DNA of 28,919 nt, from the IMG/VR virus record IMGVR_UViG_3300025889_000691, positions 1 through 28,919 of that record; one strand, written 5' to 3'. This DNA comes from a virus. The notes beneath the pieces were generated by a model that was given only the letters and a program-made list of their open reading frames with translations, was not told the origin of the DNA and searched no databases. The position numbers and the translations under genes were made by a program. Shown here piece by piece: positions 6,185 through 13,876 of this stretch. How positions within the stretch are numbered: position 1 is the stretch's first letter; every line of letters starts with the position of its first letter.

Positions 6185-7860
6185 TGGCTAGAGATAGAGA
6201 AATACTATCAGATAAAGAGATGATGAGAAGTGTGTTAGATATTGTAGAATATCTAACTCAATCTCATATCACTCTTACAACCTATGAGGGAGATAACTAT
6301 GTGAAACTAGATGCTAAAAATAATTTTACAATGAATATAGCAAGTCCTGCTGTAAAGAACATTGATAAATATACTGCCTTTGCACATGAATGTGGACACA
6401 TACTAGGTCATAGTCCAATACAAATTGCTCAAGGATTAATTAAATCTTGGTGTACTGATGCAGATACATTTATGGCTAGAGTAAGATATGAAATGTACTG
6501 GAACTCTTTTAACATATTAGAAGATCAAAGGATTGAATATATTATTGGTAGAATATGGAGATTAAACAAACAAAGGTTTGAGAAAACAAGACAGAAGATA
6601 GGAATTACAATGACTACTGCTACCAATCCTGTCCAAGAATTATTATCAACTAGATTCTACAGAGAGGATTTAGTAAAGAGTAAAAGAAAAAAAGATATTA
6701 TATCTGCAATAAAAAATGTAGAGGGAACAGGAAGTAGAGGTGCTTTAAGAATATTAGGAATCATTAAACCTATACTAGATGAATGGTTTGATGAGCAAAA
6801 AAATGAGAAAGACATAAAGGGATTAAACAATATAGATAATCCTAATACGACAAGTCAAACAGATATGGCAGAAGTGCTAGTAAGTTCTTCAAAGATTAAA
6901 GAAACTAATAAAGAGGAACTAGATGAAGAAATAAAGAAAATACAATCAGAGATAGACAAATCATCTGATATTACAGAAGAAAAGAAAGACCTTGAAGCAC
7001 AGTTTGAATCCTTTGAAAAGAAACTAGCAGAGATAGAAAAGCCACAGATGAGAAGAGAGTTTATCAGCATACCAAGACAAGGATACGCAGAGAAGTATCA
7101 AAACTATGAACATATTGAGAAATCATTGAAAGGTTTATTGAGAAAAATAAACGAAAGATATGCTGAAAAGATTGACTACATTGGAGAAGAGGTAGACGTT
7201 GAAACATACGTTGAAAACAAGGCACAGAAAAAAGATGTAACAAGATCAATGCGAAATAAAAAAATGGATAAAGGTTTGTCAATAGTTCTTGCTATTGATT
7301 GCTCTGGTTCAATGTCAAAGTATGAAAGAATAAACAAAGCAAAGTCATTGGTCTATACAATATACAAAGCAGTTGAAAACAATCCAAGAGTAGATGTCAA
7401 GGCTATAATGTGGGCTTCAAGTGCAAGAGGTAAAGTAGGAATCACAGAGATAGACAGTATAAAGTCTATTGATAAGATAAGAATAGCAGATGGATATGTG
7501 CTTACCCCTACACATCTAGCATTGGAATATTCAGCAGATGCTTTGAACAAAATGAAAGGAAGAAAGAAACTTCTAATCATGATTACTGATGGTATACCAG
7601 AATACAAATCAAACAACTTTGCTATACCATTGGGAAATCTGATAAAAATGACAAAGAAATCACTTCAATATGCTAGGAGATTAGTACCAGATGTCGCAGT
7701 ATTTCTTGTTGGAATACAGGGAAATTATAGAGTTACACAGCCAAAAAAAGTAATGAAAGACATATTCGGCAACAGAGTTGTTGTATGTAATGACATGAAT
7801 AGTGCTGTCGAAAACGTTATTAAACAGATGAAACAAGTGATTGTGAGGTCATTGTATTGA
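6184..7860 (+). CDS. Metallopeptidase-like / VWA-domain protein (CobT/DUF2201-like)
   Basis: This 558-aa protein starts at GTG 6184, overlapping the ATPase stop. Residues 1-150 contain AFAHECGHILGH with HECGH at 68-72, a HExxH zincin motif, and NILEDQRIE (110-118), which resembles the conserved LEDxR segment of CobT and VWA-metallopeptidase proteins and may give the third ligand. Residues 220-350 are a Lys/Glu-rich coiled-coil linker. The C-terminal VWA domain has the MIDAS motif DCSGSM (372-377), Thr at 441-443 and ITDG (467-470). The pairing AAA+ plus VWA is the classic MoxR/VWA or CobS/CobT machine. The unusual part is an apparently intact peptidase site in a viral version. A role in protein maturation, virion assembly or host remodelling is inferred. 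Confidence 0.8.
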   Translation: MARDREILSDKEMMRSVLDIVEYLTQSHITLTTYEGDNYVKLDAKNNFTMNIASPAVKNIDKYTAFAHECGHILGHSPIQIAQGLIKSWCTDADTFMARVRYEMYWNSFNILEDQRIEYIIGRIWRLNKQRFEKTRQKIGITMTTATNPVQELLSTRFYREDLVKSKRKKDIISAIKNVEGTGSRGALRILGIIKPILDEWFDEQKNEKDIKGLNNIDNPNTTSQTDMAEVLVSSSKIKETNKEELDEEIKKIQSEIDKSSDITEEKKDLEAQFESFEKKLAEIEKPQMRREFISIPRQGYAEKYQNYEHIEKSLKGLLRKINERYAEKIDYIGEEVDVETYVENKAQKKDVTRSMRNKKMDKGLSIVLAIDCSGSMSKYERINKAKSLVYTIYKAVENNPRVDVKAIMWASSARGKVGITEIDSIKSIDKIRIADGYVLTPTHLALEYSADALNKMKGRKKLLIMITDGIPEYKSNNFAIPLGNLIKMTKKSLQYARRLVPDVAVFLVGIQGNYRVTQPKKVMKDIFGNRVVVCNDMNSAVENVIKQMKQVIVRSLY

Positions 7861-8123
7861 ACGAAAAAGATAAACTGATAAAGAGGATACTCAACATAGA
7901 AAAAAGAATATGGATTCCTATGTCAGTTTCATCTAAAGAAGAACTCAATGAAAATTCCCTAGACTATTTAAAAAAATATCTTAGAGCAACAGAGATAGTA
8001 ATGGAGAATGAGAAATCATTTGTTCCTGTTCAAGTTCCATGTTCAAAGTGTGGTAAATACTTGGCAAAAATTGAAGAAGCAAAAGGAACTTGTTTTGAAT
8101 GTGAGGGAAAAAATTGGTACTAA
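7857..8123 (+). CDS. Small C4 zinc-ribbon protein
   Basis: This 88-aa protein starts at TTG 7857, overlapping the VWA gene stop as TTGA. The N-terminal 55 residues form charged helices. The C-terminus has CSKCGKYLAKIEEAKGTC then FEC, a CxxC...CxxC zinc ribbon (about 62-82). It is coupled to the AAA+/VWA pair, so it could be an adaptor for that machine, though this is positional inference only. Its end overlaps the next gene. Confidence 0.65.
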   Translation: MNEKDKLIKRILNIEKRIWIPMSVSSKEELNENSLDYLKKYLRATEIVMENEKSFVPVQVPCSKCGKYLAKIEEAKGTCFECEGKNWY

Positions 8124-8338
8124 CTGAAAGAGAAAAATTCATAGTTCATAGATCTGTGCTCTCACTTCTTGCTGTTCTTAGAGTTATGAAGAAAGAAGAT
8201 ACTGATGATGCATTGGAAAAGATGGTACAATATAGATGTCACAATTTAACTGATGAGGAAAAAAAAAATATTAGTGAAGAGATGAGTGAGGAGTTTCTCA
8301 TGTCAATAGGCGTTTATAAGGACTTAGGACAAATATAA
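8114..8338 (+). CDS. Hypothetical helical protein
   Basis: This 74-aa protein starts at TTG 8114, 10 bp inside the previous gene. It is helical, with a hydrophobic segment VLSLLAVLRVM near residues 15-25 and an acidic second half. No family recognised. Last gene of the AAA+/VWA operon; a GTTGTACACC element follows at 8365. Confidence 0.5.
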   Translation: MVLTEREKFIVHRSVLSLLAVLRVMKKEDTDDALEKMVQYRCHNLTDEEKKNISEEMSEEFLMSIGVYKDLGQI

Positions 8339-8364
8339 AGTATAAAAATAAAGCACACGTAAAA

Positions 8365-8374
8365 GTTGTACACC
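8365..8374 (+). promoter_or_regulatory. GTTGTACACC element, copy 3
   Basis: GTTGTACACCG stands immediately before the ATG at 8376, so here it would overlap or abut a start codon. This fits an operator or translational control site better than a terminator. The other copies are at 104-113 and 3766-3775. A possible TATA, AGTATAAAAAT at 8338-8348, lies about 33 bp upstream of the start. Confidence 0.4.
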
Positions 8375-8375
8375 G

Positions 8376-8555
8376 ATGTGCACAGGAAATTGTGATTTTT
8401 TTGAGAGGAAATCTAAGGATAGATTTCATTATTGTCAAGATTGTGGTAAACGTGTAGGAGAAAGTAATACTTATAAAGAGAAGCAATATGGTAGACTCAG
8501 ATGCTCATGTTGCAATGGTTTGGTAAGAACAAAATACATAGTGTACAAGGTATGA
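8376..8555 (+). CDS. 59-aa Cys-rich zinc-finger miniprotein
   Basis: ORF read directly from ATG 8376 to TGA 8553-8555. Cysteines fall at residues 2, 6, 20, 23, 43, 45 and 46, with CQDCGKR and CSCCNG as the clearest knuckles, a zinc-ribbon pattern with extra ligands. Its stop overlaps the start of the cyclotransferase-like gene as ATGA, which supports both. Unrecognised; likely a nucleic-acid- or protein-binding zinc domain. Confidence 0.55.
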   Translation: MCTGNCDFFERKSKDRFHYCQDCGKRVGESNTYKEKQYGRLRCSCCNGLVRTKYIVYKV

Positions 8556-8848
8556 ATGTTTTTGTTTATGGTACTCTTATGAGAGACGACATAAGAGATT
8601 CAATACTAGGAAAAATAACTTATTGGGAAGAAGATTCTTTAGATGGATTTACAAAGGAAATGCACCCAGATTTACCTTATCCATGTATATTTAATAAAAA
8701 AGATTCAACTGTATATGGTATAAGATTTAAAGCAGATGAAGAGGATCTAAAAAGACTCGATAGATATGAAACTGAATTTTATAAAAGAATAATTGTAAAA
8801 TTAAATAGTGGAGAAGAAAGTTTTGTTTACGTGGAAAACTTAGATTAA
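8552..8848 (+). CDS. Gamma-glutamylcyclotransferase-like (AIG2/GGCT) protein
   Basis: This 98-aa protein has the start fixed at ATG 8552 because family members begin with MxVFVYGTL; an upstream in-frame TTG is less likely. VYGTLM (5-10) is the substrate loop. LDRYETEFYKR (about 77-87) carries the Glu conserved in AIG2-like cyclotransferases. The fold cleaves gamma-glutamyl amides, releasing 5-oxoproline, as in GGCT or BtrG. In known amidoligase gene sets a cyclotransferase of this type removes or trims a gamma-glutamyl group. This protein could act on the product of the amidoligase at 359-1612, about 7 kb away. That link is inference. Confidence 0.75.
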   Translation: MNVFVYGTLMRDDIRDSILGKITYWEEDSLDGFTKEMHPDLPYPCIFNKKDSTVYGIRFKADEEDLKRLDRYETEFYKRIIVKLNSGEESFVYVENLD

Positions 8849-9073
8849 AAATTCGTCAGCCCACGCCATAAAATAAATAGTTTTTTCTTCTTGATCTTCA
8901 TCCATTTCTTCACCACATACACCGATAGCGTGATGAATTAATTCGTGTTGTATTGTTCTATAAACATCTGTTAATGACTCATGGTTGTTCAAAAATATTA
9001 AAACCCTTTGACTTGATGGGTAATAAATACCAGATTCATTCTTTCCGAATACCTTAAAGTCTACAGTTACCAT
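8840..9073 (-). CDS. Minimal HExxH metallopeptidase-like protein
   Basis: This 77-aa protein has QHELIHHAIG (about 42-51), a HExxH zinc-binding helix in a short zincin-like fold (strand-rich N-terminus, then the active helix). EEMDEDQEEKTIYFMAWADEF follows and offers a third acidic ligand. At this length it lacks the domains of ordinary peptidases; it may be an SprT-like or toxin-like minimal zincin. Its 3' end overlaps the convergent cyclotransferase gene by 9 bp. A TATA box (TTATAAAT, 9097-9104 region) lies 27 bp upstream, implying a leaderless mRNA. Confidence 0.65.
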   Translation of the reverse strand: MVTVDFKVFGKNESGIYYPSSQRVLIFLNNHESLTDVYRTIQHELIHHAIGVCGEEMDEDQEEKTIYFMAWADEFLI

Positions 9074-9082
9074 GATTTTTAC

Positions 9083-9107
9083 ATAAAGTATTTAGGTTAT
9101 AAATTTG
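9083..9107. promoter_or_regulatory. Divergent promoter region
   Basis: TTATAAAT at 9097-9104 reads as a TATA box 27 bp upstream of the minus-strand zincin start (9073). ATAAAGTATTTAGG at 9083-9096 is about 29 bp upstream of the plus-strand start at 9118. The two promoters therefore interleave in 44 bp. Confidence 0.45.
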
Positions 9108-9117
9108 ATGTATTGTT

Positions 9118-9369
9118 GTGGGCTTCTTTGATTGGTATGAAAGACATATAACAGAATCCATGCTTGTTACAGCAGTGATATTATATTTACAGATACCTCA
9201 TTTTGTATGGGCAGGAGATGCCTATCTACAACTAGGCATAATTACGCATAAGAATCCAGTGTTAGATTTCTTTCTATATGGAATAGATTTGATAGAATTA
9301 ATACCAATTACAGCAATAACTCTTGGAATTATATCCAAATTAAGGCATAAGTTTAAATATAATTTATAA
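9118..9369 (+). CDS. Small two-helix membrane protein
   Basis: This 83-aa protein starts at GTG 9118. It has two hydrophobic segments, about 15-33 (MLVTAVILYLQIPHFVW) and about 48-70 (VLDFFLYGIDLIELIPITAI), and a basic C-terminus (KLRHKFKYNL), so it is probably an integral membrane protein with a short loop. It is followed by a separate promoter for the next gene. A holin-like or host-membrane role is possible, but two-helix proteins are too generic to assign. Confidence 0.6.
   Translation: MGFFDWYERHITESMLVTAVILYLQIPHFVWAGDAYLQLGIITHKNPVLDFFLYGIDLIELIPITAITLGIISKLRHKFKYNL
9352..9359 (+). promoter_or_regulatory. TATA box for the 9381 gene
   Basis: TTTAAATA is centred 26 bp upstream of ATG 9381 and overlaps the end of the preceding membrane-protein gene. 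It implies a leaderless mRNA. Confidence 0.5.
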
Positions 9370-9380
9370 AACCTATAAAT

Positions 9381-9632
9381 ATGTCAGAAGAATCTGAATC
9401 TTTTAAACCTAATTGGGAAAAAATACAAGACTTATGTGACAAGATTGATAATGTTATTGATGAATCAATCAAAGATAAATTAAGTTTTCTTGAAATAGAT
9501 ATGGCACTCTATATGATAGAAGAAAAAATGAGACAAGAAAAACATAGAATAATGACTAGATTATATCTTGAAGAATTGCAAGAAGAAGGATCAGATGGAA
9601 AACCCACAAAGAATACTCATTTTTATGGGTAA
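9381..9632 (+). CDS. Hypothetical acidic coiled-coil-like protein
   Basis: This 83-aa protein is unrecognised. It is helical throughout, with charged heptad-like stretches (KIQDLCDKIDNVIDESI; MIEEKMRQEKHRIMTRLYLEEL). It has its own TATA box and leaderless start. Its 3' end overlaps the convergent 9623-10018 gene by 10 bp. Confidence 0.6.
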   Translation: MSEESESFKPNWEKIQDLCDKIDNVIDESIKDKLSFLEIDMALYMIEEKMRQEKHRIMTRLYLEELQEEGSDGKPTKNTHFYG

Positions 9633-10018
9633 ATACCTAGGGATTTTAGTATAGTTATTACTTCATTTTTACTAGTGTCATTTACTACATCTTTCCATAA
9701 TTCAGGACAATCATGAAACCATAAATCAACTACAGCCACCTCGTTCCACTCTAAAGTCTTACGTTGAACTGTATCTCTTGCTTCTGTTATTCTACCTGTA
9801 TGATGTGGATCTTGTATTCGTATTGCTATTGTTTTCTTTGGTAATTTAACTACTATATCTATTGTTTCTTTTTCTTGTCTTTCTGTGACAGTATCCACCC
9901 ACTCACCTTTTAATAAATCTTTAAATTTATATTGAATAAAGTATTCTGCTGTATCTCCATAAATTTCTTTAAGTATTTCTAATGCTGCACGTTCTCCTCT
10001 ACCAATAATTTCTGTCAT
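9623..10018 (-). CDS. Possible PD-(D/E)XK-superfamily nuclease
   Basis: This 131-aa protein has GRGERAALEIL (6-16), like the N-terminal G-x-x-E helix of Hjc-type resolvases. Then TIDIVVKLPKKTIAIRIQDPHH (about 52-73) follows the D-x(n)-hydrophobic-x-[EQ] layout of the PD-(D/E)XK core. Gln/Asp stand where Glu-x-Lys is usual, so it is either a variant site or an inactive member. The later part, AVVDLWFHDCPELW, fits an alpha/beta fold. The TATA-like CTATAAATAG about 25 bp upstream implies a leaderless transcript. A resolvase or restriction-like nuclease role is tentative. Confidence 0.45.
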   Translation of the reverse strand: MTEIIGRGERAALEILKEIYGDTAEYFIQYKFKDLLKGEWVDTVTERQEKETIDIVVKLPKKTIAIRIQDPHHTGRITEARDTVQRKTLEWNEVAVVDLWFHDCPELWKDVVNDTSKNEVITILKSLGIYP

Positions 10019-10109
10019 ATTTGTATCTGGGTAAACATTCTATTTATAGTTTTTTTAATTTAAAGTTTAAATATTTAGGATATAAATCTTATTATTGAAA
10101 AAAGAGATA

Positions 10110-10412
10110 ATGGATAAAATGAAAAGAGAAGTGGCTTTTATGCCACAGTTTGATGGTAAATGCTATGTATGTGGTAAAAAATTTGGTAAGTGGTTTGTAT
10201 TCCACCACAAAAGGTATTTAAATAGTGATAAAATATACTCAGATTTTAAAGATTCATATTCCTATAATGAATATGTTTTACCAGTGATAAAATCAGATCC
10301 AAATAGATTTGCATTGTTATGTAAGAAACATCATCAATCAGTTGAGATGTTGAAGAGATTTAAACCAGAAAATTTAAAGAAACTAATAAAGCTTGTGGAT
10401 GAATCTACGTAA
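10110..10412 (+). CDS. HNH-type endonuclease-like protein
   Basis: ATG 10110 (MDKMKREVAF) is chosen because GATATAAAT is centred 27 bp upstream; TTG 10095 with an earlier TTTAAATA is the alternative. The protein has CYVCGKKF, then VFHHKRYLN, then LLCKKHHQSVE: CxxC, the catalytic HH of the HNH motif and a second CxxHH zinc pair, the layout of zinc-bound HNH nucleases (about 100 aa). It is a free-standing viral HNH, perhaps for genome processing or packaging, or a homing-type nuclease. Confidence 0.7.
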   Translation: MDKMKREVAFMPQFDGKCYVCGKKFGKWFVFHHKRYLNSDKIYSDFKDSYSYNEYVLPVIKSDPNRFALLCKKHHQSVEMLKRFKPENLKKLIKLVDEST

Positions 10413-10413
10413 G

Positions 10414-10422
10414 GTTTATAAT
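10414..10422 (+). promoter_or_regulatory. TATA box for the RHH-mcm operon
   Basis: GTTTATAAT is centred 28 bp upstream of ATG 10446. This decides the start of the next gene in favour of 10446 over the in-frame GTG at 10431. Confidence 0.55.
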
Positions 10423-10445
10423 CCAAGTATGTGTATACTTACATC

Positions 10446-10775
10446 ATGAGTAAATTTTATGGTAGAAAAAATATCTATATGAGTGCAGAAGTAGAGTCTA
10501 TTTTTGAAGAGTTTGAATCTCTTAGACCTGAAAATGTTTCATTCAGTTTGTTTGTTGCACACGCAGTAAATGAATTTATAAAATCAAAGAAAAGAAATGG
10601 TAAAACATTGATAGAAGATGAGAATGTTAAGGCTAGTTATCTTAATCTATTAGCACCAATGGATGATTGGAAACGTGAGATACATGGTCTAGGTAGTGAT
10701 GAGTTTAAACAAGTACATTCAAGATTAAGACAGTTGAATACTCTTGTAGATGTTGAGGTGCATAAGAGGATATGA
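10446..10775 (+). CDS. Possible ribbon-helix-helix DNA-binding protein
   Basis: This 109-aa protein begins at ATG 10446 (MSKFYGRKN). Residues 8-45 have a basic strand (NIYMSAEV), a helix (ESIFEEFESLRP) and a second helix (SFSLFVAHAVNEFIKSKK), the ribbon-helix-helix arrangement. The C-terminal 60 residues are helical and charged. Its stop overlaps the mcm start as ATGA. A regulator of the replication operon is a reasonable idea; the fold is judged by eye. Confidence 0.5.
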   Translation: MSKFYGRKNIYMSAEVESIFEEFESLRPENVSFSLFVAHAVNEFIKSKKRNGKTLIEDENVKASYLNLLAPMDDWKREIHGLGSDEFKQVHSRLRQLNTLVDVEVHKRI

Positions 10776-12718
10776 ACTACACTGATTCTGCTTATAGAGA
10801 TTTAATCTATACAAAGTTAAGTGAATACAAACATCATAAAGTAATCTCTGGATTGAAACCAGATAGTATATACTCATTAAATATTGAAGATGATTTTGCA
10901 GATATTTTTGCCATAAATCCAGAGGGTTTTACTGATGTTGTGAAGACAGTTGTGTTTAACATACTCAATGAACAGTATGATGGTATAAATGTTGAGGAAG
11001 TATTCAGAGGTGTTGCAATTAGATTAGTTGGTAGAGAACCTATTCAAATGCATAGTATTAATTCAAGATATGAAAATACTGTTATCACATTTGATTGTAT
11101 TATATCTGCAACTGATGCACCAAAGACATACATTAAACATGGAACTGCTTACTGTCCATCATGTTTCCATGAAGAGGATGTTAGTTGTGACTTTGAGAAA
11201 AAGATTAGCCCACCTGTATGTCAGAACCAAGCATGTAAGAAATCAAAGATGATATTCAGGTCTAATAATATTATAACTGATGATGTTCAAACATTATTCT
11301 TACAAGAACCATTGGAGAAAGCATTACATAGTTCACCTGTATTATTTATGGGTAAGGTGTATGGTAAAGATGTCAGTACTTCTTATGTAGGTCAGAAGAA
11401 AAGAGTCACTGGTATATTCAGATCGATTATTGATATGAAAGAGAATGAGAATGAAGTATACATTGACATATTATCTATTGCAAACTTGGAAGATGAGGAT
11501 GATGTTCTTCCTAGTCCAGAAAAAGAACAAGAGTTTAGATTGATGTCTCAAAAGACAGATTACTTAGACACACTTGTTAATAGTTTTGCACCACAAATCT
11601 ATGGTATGAGAGACATAAAGTTATCAATACTATTACAATTAGTTGGTGGTGTTAAAGGTAACAAACGTTCAGATATTAATCTGTTCTTAGTTGGTGATCC
11701 ATCAATGGCAAAGTCAGAACTATTAAAGTATGCAAAGACTCTAACAAGAAAGTCAATCTATACTTCTGGTAGAGGTTCAAGTGCAGCAGGTCTTACTATT
11801 GCTATCGTTAAAATCAATGATAGATTTGTAGCACAGGCAGGTGTATTGCCATTATGTTCTGGTGGCTTTGCATTTATTGATGAGTTTGATAAGATGAATA
11901 GAGATGATAGAAGTGCCATGCATGAGGCTATGGAACAGCAAACAGTATCTATTGCAAAGGCAGGTATAGTATTAACTTTACCTACAAAGACAAGCATACT
12001 TGCAGCAGCCAATCCAAAGTATGGTGCTTATGATCCTGCTGCCACACTCAGAGACAATGTAGATATACCTGCACCATTACTGTCAAGGTTTGATTTGATA
12101 TGGTTGATTAGGGATACAGTTAATGTCACAGAAGATATGTTAAAGGCTAGTCATATCATAGAATCATTTGAATCAACTGATGATACTAAGAAAAACATAG
12201 CACTTGATGTAGATTCATTGAAAGAGTTATTGAACTTAGCAAGACAGCACAATCCAAAACTAAATGATGATGTGAAGAATGAGATTGTAAAGATATACAA
12301 TCAGATGAGAGCAGTATCTAGTTCAGATGATTTACCTGTAGGTGTTAGACAACTTGAAGCATTAGTTAGATTGTCTTATGCATTGGCAAAGTTAAAACTA
12401 AAAGACTTTGTAGAACTAGATGATGTACTTACTGTTAAAGGTTTGATTGAATCAATGTACCAATCATTCAACTTGACAATGAGTTCTGGTAATAGACAAA
12501 CAATACTTGGTGGAACTACAAGAGAAAACAAACAACAAGTTGCAGAAAAAACTTGGGCTGAATGTGCAGATGCAAATGGTAATGTAAATCTCGTAGACTT
12601 TATGAGAAAGTTAATTGAGAATGGTTACGAACCAATAGAAGCAAAGAAGTTGTTTGGAAATTGGGAAAGATTCAATCACATTAGATTGAACAGTGATGGA
12701 ACGTACCGAAAGGCATAA
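10772..12718 (+). CDS. mcm: MCM replicative helicase
   Basis: This full-length 648-aa archaeal MCM is a hexameric 3'-5' DNA helicase. The N-terminal domain has a zinc ribbon (C128, C131, C150, C155). The AAA+ core has Walker A GDPSMAKS (308-315), the GRGSSAAGLT segment (333-342), Walker B FIDEFDKM (368-375), AAANP with sensor 1 N414, and arginine finger LLSRFD (436-441). A C-terminal winged helix (about 585-648) is present. No intein or deletion is visible. The ATGA overlap upstream and radA 24 bp downstream make this the replication operon. A virus with its own MCM probably initiates replication independently of the host helicase. No DNA polymerase is in the window. Confidence 0.95.
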   Translation: MNYTDSAYRDLIYTKLSEYKHHKVISGLKPDSIYSLNIEDDFADIFAINPEGFTDVVKTVVFNILNEQYDGINVEEVFRGVAIRLVGREPIQMHSINSRYENTVITFDCIISATDAPKTYIKHGTAYCPSCFHEEDVSCDFEKKISPPVCQNQACKKSKMIFRSNNIITDDVQTLFLQEPLEKALHSSPVLFMGKVYGKDVSTSYVGQKKRVTGIFRSIIDMKENENEVYIDILSIANLEDEDDVLPSPEKEQEFRLMSQKTDYLDTLVNSFAPQIYGMRDIKLSILLQLVGGVKGNKRSDINLFLVGDPSMAKSELLKYAKTLTRKSIYTSGRGSSAAGLTIAIVKINDRFVAQAGVLPLCSGGFAFIDEFDKMNRDDRSAMHEAMEQQTVSIAKAGIVLTLPTKTSILAAANPKYGAYDPAATLRDNVDIPAPLLSRFDLIWLIRDTVNVTEDMLKASHIIESFESTDDTKKNIALDVDSLKELLNLARQHNPKLNDDVKNEIVKIYNQMRAVSSSDDLPVGVRQLEALVRLSYALAKLKLKDFVELDDVLTVKGLIESMYQSFNLTMSSGNRQTILGGTTRENKQQVAEKTWAECADANGNVNLVDFMRKLIENGYEPIEAKKLFGNWERFNHIRLNSDGTYRKA

Positions 12719-12742
12719 TAATAGGTACGTTCTATTACTTCC

Positions 12743-13726
12743 ATGGAAGATGATAATGTCGAACCAACTATTGACTTATCAGTATCACAATTAGATGGTG
12801 TTGGTGCTGTCACTGAAAAAAAATTAAATGCTTTTGGTGTTAATACTATACTTGATATTTGTGTAAGAGGTTCTGCTGAAATTGCAGAGATCACTGGAGT
12901 TGGTAGAGACAAAGCAGATCAATGGTCATTCAATGCTCAAAGATTACTTGAGGATAATGGAATGATTAGAAAATCTGATATGGATACATTAGAACTCATG
13001 ACTTATCAAGAAAACTATCCAACACTTGGAACAAAGTGTGAGGATGTTGATAATTTAATGGGTGGTGGTGTAAAACCAGAAGCAACTTACGAAGTATACG
13101 GAGAGTTTGGTAGTGGTAAAACACAGTTCTGTAATTCATTAACTGTTGAAGCCATAAATGGTGGAGACAATGTGATATGGATTGATTGTGAAGATACATT
13201 TAGACCTACTAGAATAGTAGAGATACTAAAGGCTAGAGAATACATAGAAGATAAAGAAGAGGCAAGAGAAATGCTTCAAAGAATAAAGTATTACTATACT
13301 CCTAACACTGAATTGCTTATGGGTACTGTTAATAATCTATCAAAAACTATGCTTGATTTCAAGCCTAGACTTGTTATCATTGACGGTGCTATTGGACAGT
13401 TCAGAGAAGAGTATTTGGGTAGGGGTACTCTAGCAGATAGACAGAATCAAATCAAAAGATTAATGACACACTTGAAGAACATTACTTATTACTTTAAGTG
13501 CACAGTTATCTTTACTAACCAAGTACAAACTGATCCTGCTACTATGTTTGGTGATCCAATCAAACCCATTGGTGGTAACGTTGTAGGTCATGCAAGTACA
13601 CATAGAATATACTTTAAGAAATCTGGTAAGAAAAGAATAGCAAGGATGATAGATAGTCCAGAGTATCCTATGGCAGATGCAGAATATATTCTCAATGCTA
13701 AAGGCATGGATAACGTTGATGAATAA
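12743..13726 (+). CDS. radA: RadA/RecA-family recombinase
   Basis: This 327-aa protein has a helix-hairpin-helix N-terminal domain (about 11-70: LDGVGAVTEKKL, ITGVGRDKA) and a RecA core with Walker A GEFGSGKT (120-127), WIDCEDTF (146-153), Walker B RLVIID (209-214) and the L2-region GGNVVGHAST (277-286). Domain order and length match archaeal RadA. It would catalyse strand exchange during viral replication or repair. CATAATAATAGG, about 24 bp before the ATG, may be its own weak promoter. Its stop overlaps a 45-aa ORF as TAATG. Confidence 0.92.
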   Translation: MEDDNVEPTIDLSVSQLDGVGAVTEKKLNAFGVNTILDICVRGSAEIAEITGVGRDKADQWSFNAQRLLEDNGMIRKSDMDTLELMTYQENYPTLGTKCEDVDNLMGGGVKPEATYEVYGEFGSGKTQFCNSLTVEAINGGDNVIWIDCEDTFRPTRIVEILKAREYIEDKEEAREMLQRIKYYYTPNTELLMGTVNNLSKTMLDFKPRLVIIDGAIGQFREEYLGRGTLADRQNQIKRLMTHLKNITYYFKCTVIFTNQVQTDPATMFGDPIKPIGGNVVGHASTHRIYFKKSGKKRIARMIDSPEYPMADAEYILNAKGMDNVDE

Positions 13727-13863
13727 TGTATTCAAATGAATCAGATAGAAAAGCACACTTGAAAGACTTTAAGAAAGTGTTAGCAAGAGTGGAAAAAGAA
13801 CCAAATGTTAATCAATACAGATTGAGTATAATCAAAGATTGTATTTCAAAATGTTCTGATTAA
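13726..13863 (+). CDS. 45-aa basic miniprotein coupled to radA
   Basis: ORF read directly: ATG 13726 overlaps the radA stop (TAATG) and ends at TAA 13861-13863. It is helical and Lys-rich (KAHLKDFKKVLARVEKE), with two Cys near the end (DCISKCSD). It is followed five bases later by a nine-T run, so it is the last gene of the mcm-radA operon. Unrecognised. Coupling and position are the support. Confidence 0.55.
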   Translation: MYSNESDRKAHLKDFKKVLARVEKEPNVNQYRLSIIKDCISKCSD

Positions 13864-13867
13864 TATA

Positions 13868-13876
13868 TTTTTTTTT
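13868..13876 (+). terminator. T-run terminator of the mcm-radA operon
   Basis: Nine T follow the last stop by four bases, with a second seven-T run at 13912-13918. Archaeal transcription usually ends at such oligo-T tracts without a stable hairpin. Confidence 0.55.

Noticed and set aside
5276-7860. Cobaltochelatase CobS/CobT for vitamin B12 synthesis
   Set aside because: No CobN, and the partner has a HExxH region. The architecture alone does not support cobalt insertion.
8501-8551. Upstream start for the cyclotransferase gene
   Set aside because: The family begins at MNVFVYGTL, and ATG 8552 forms an ATGA overlap with the 59-aa gene.
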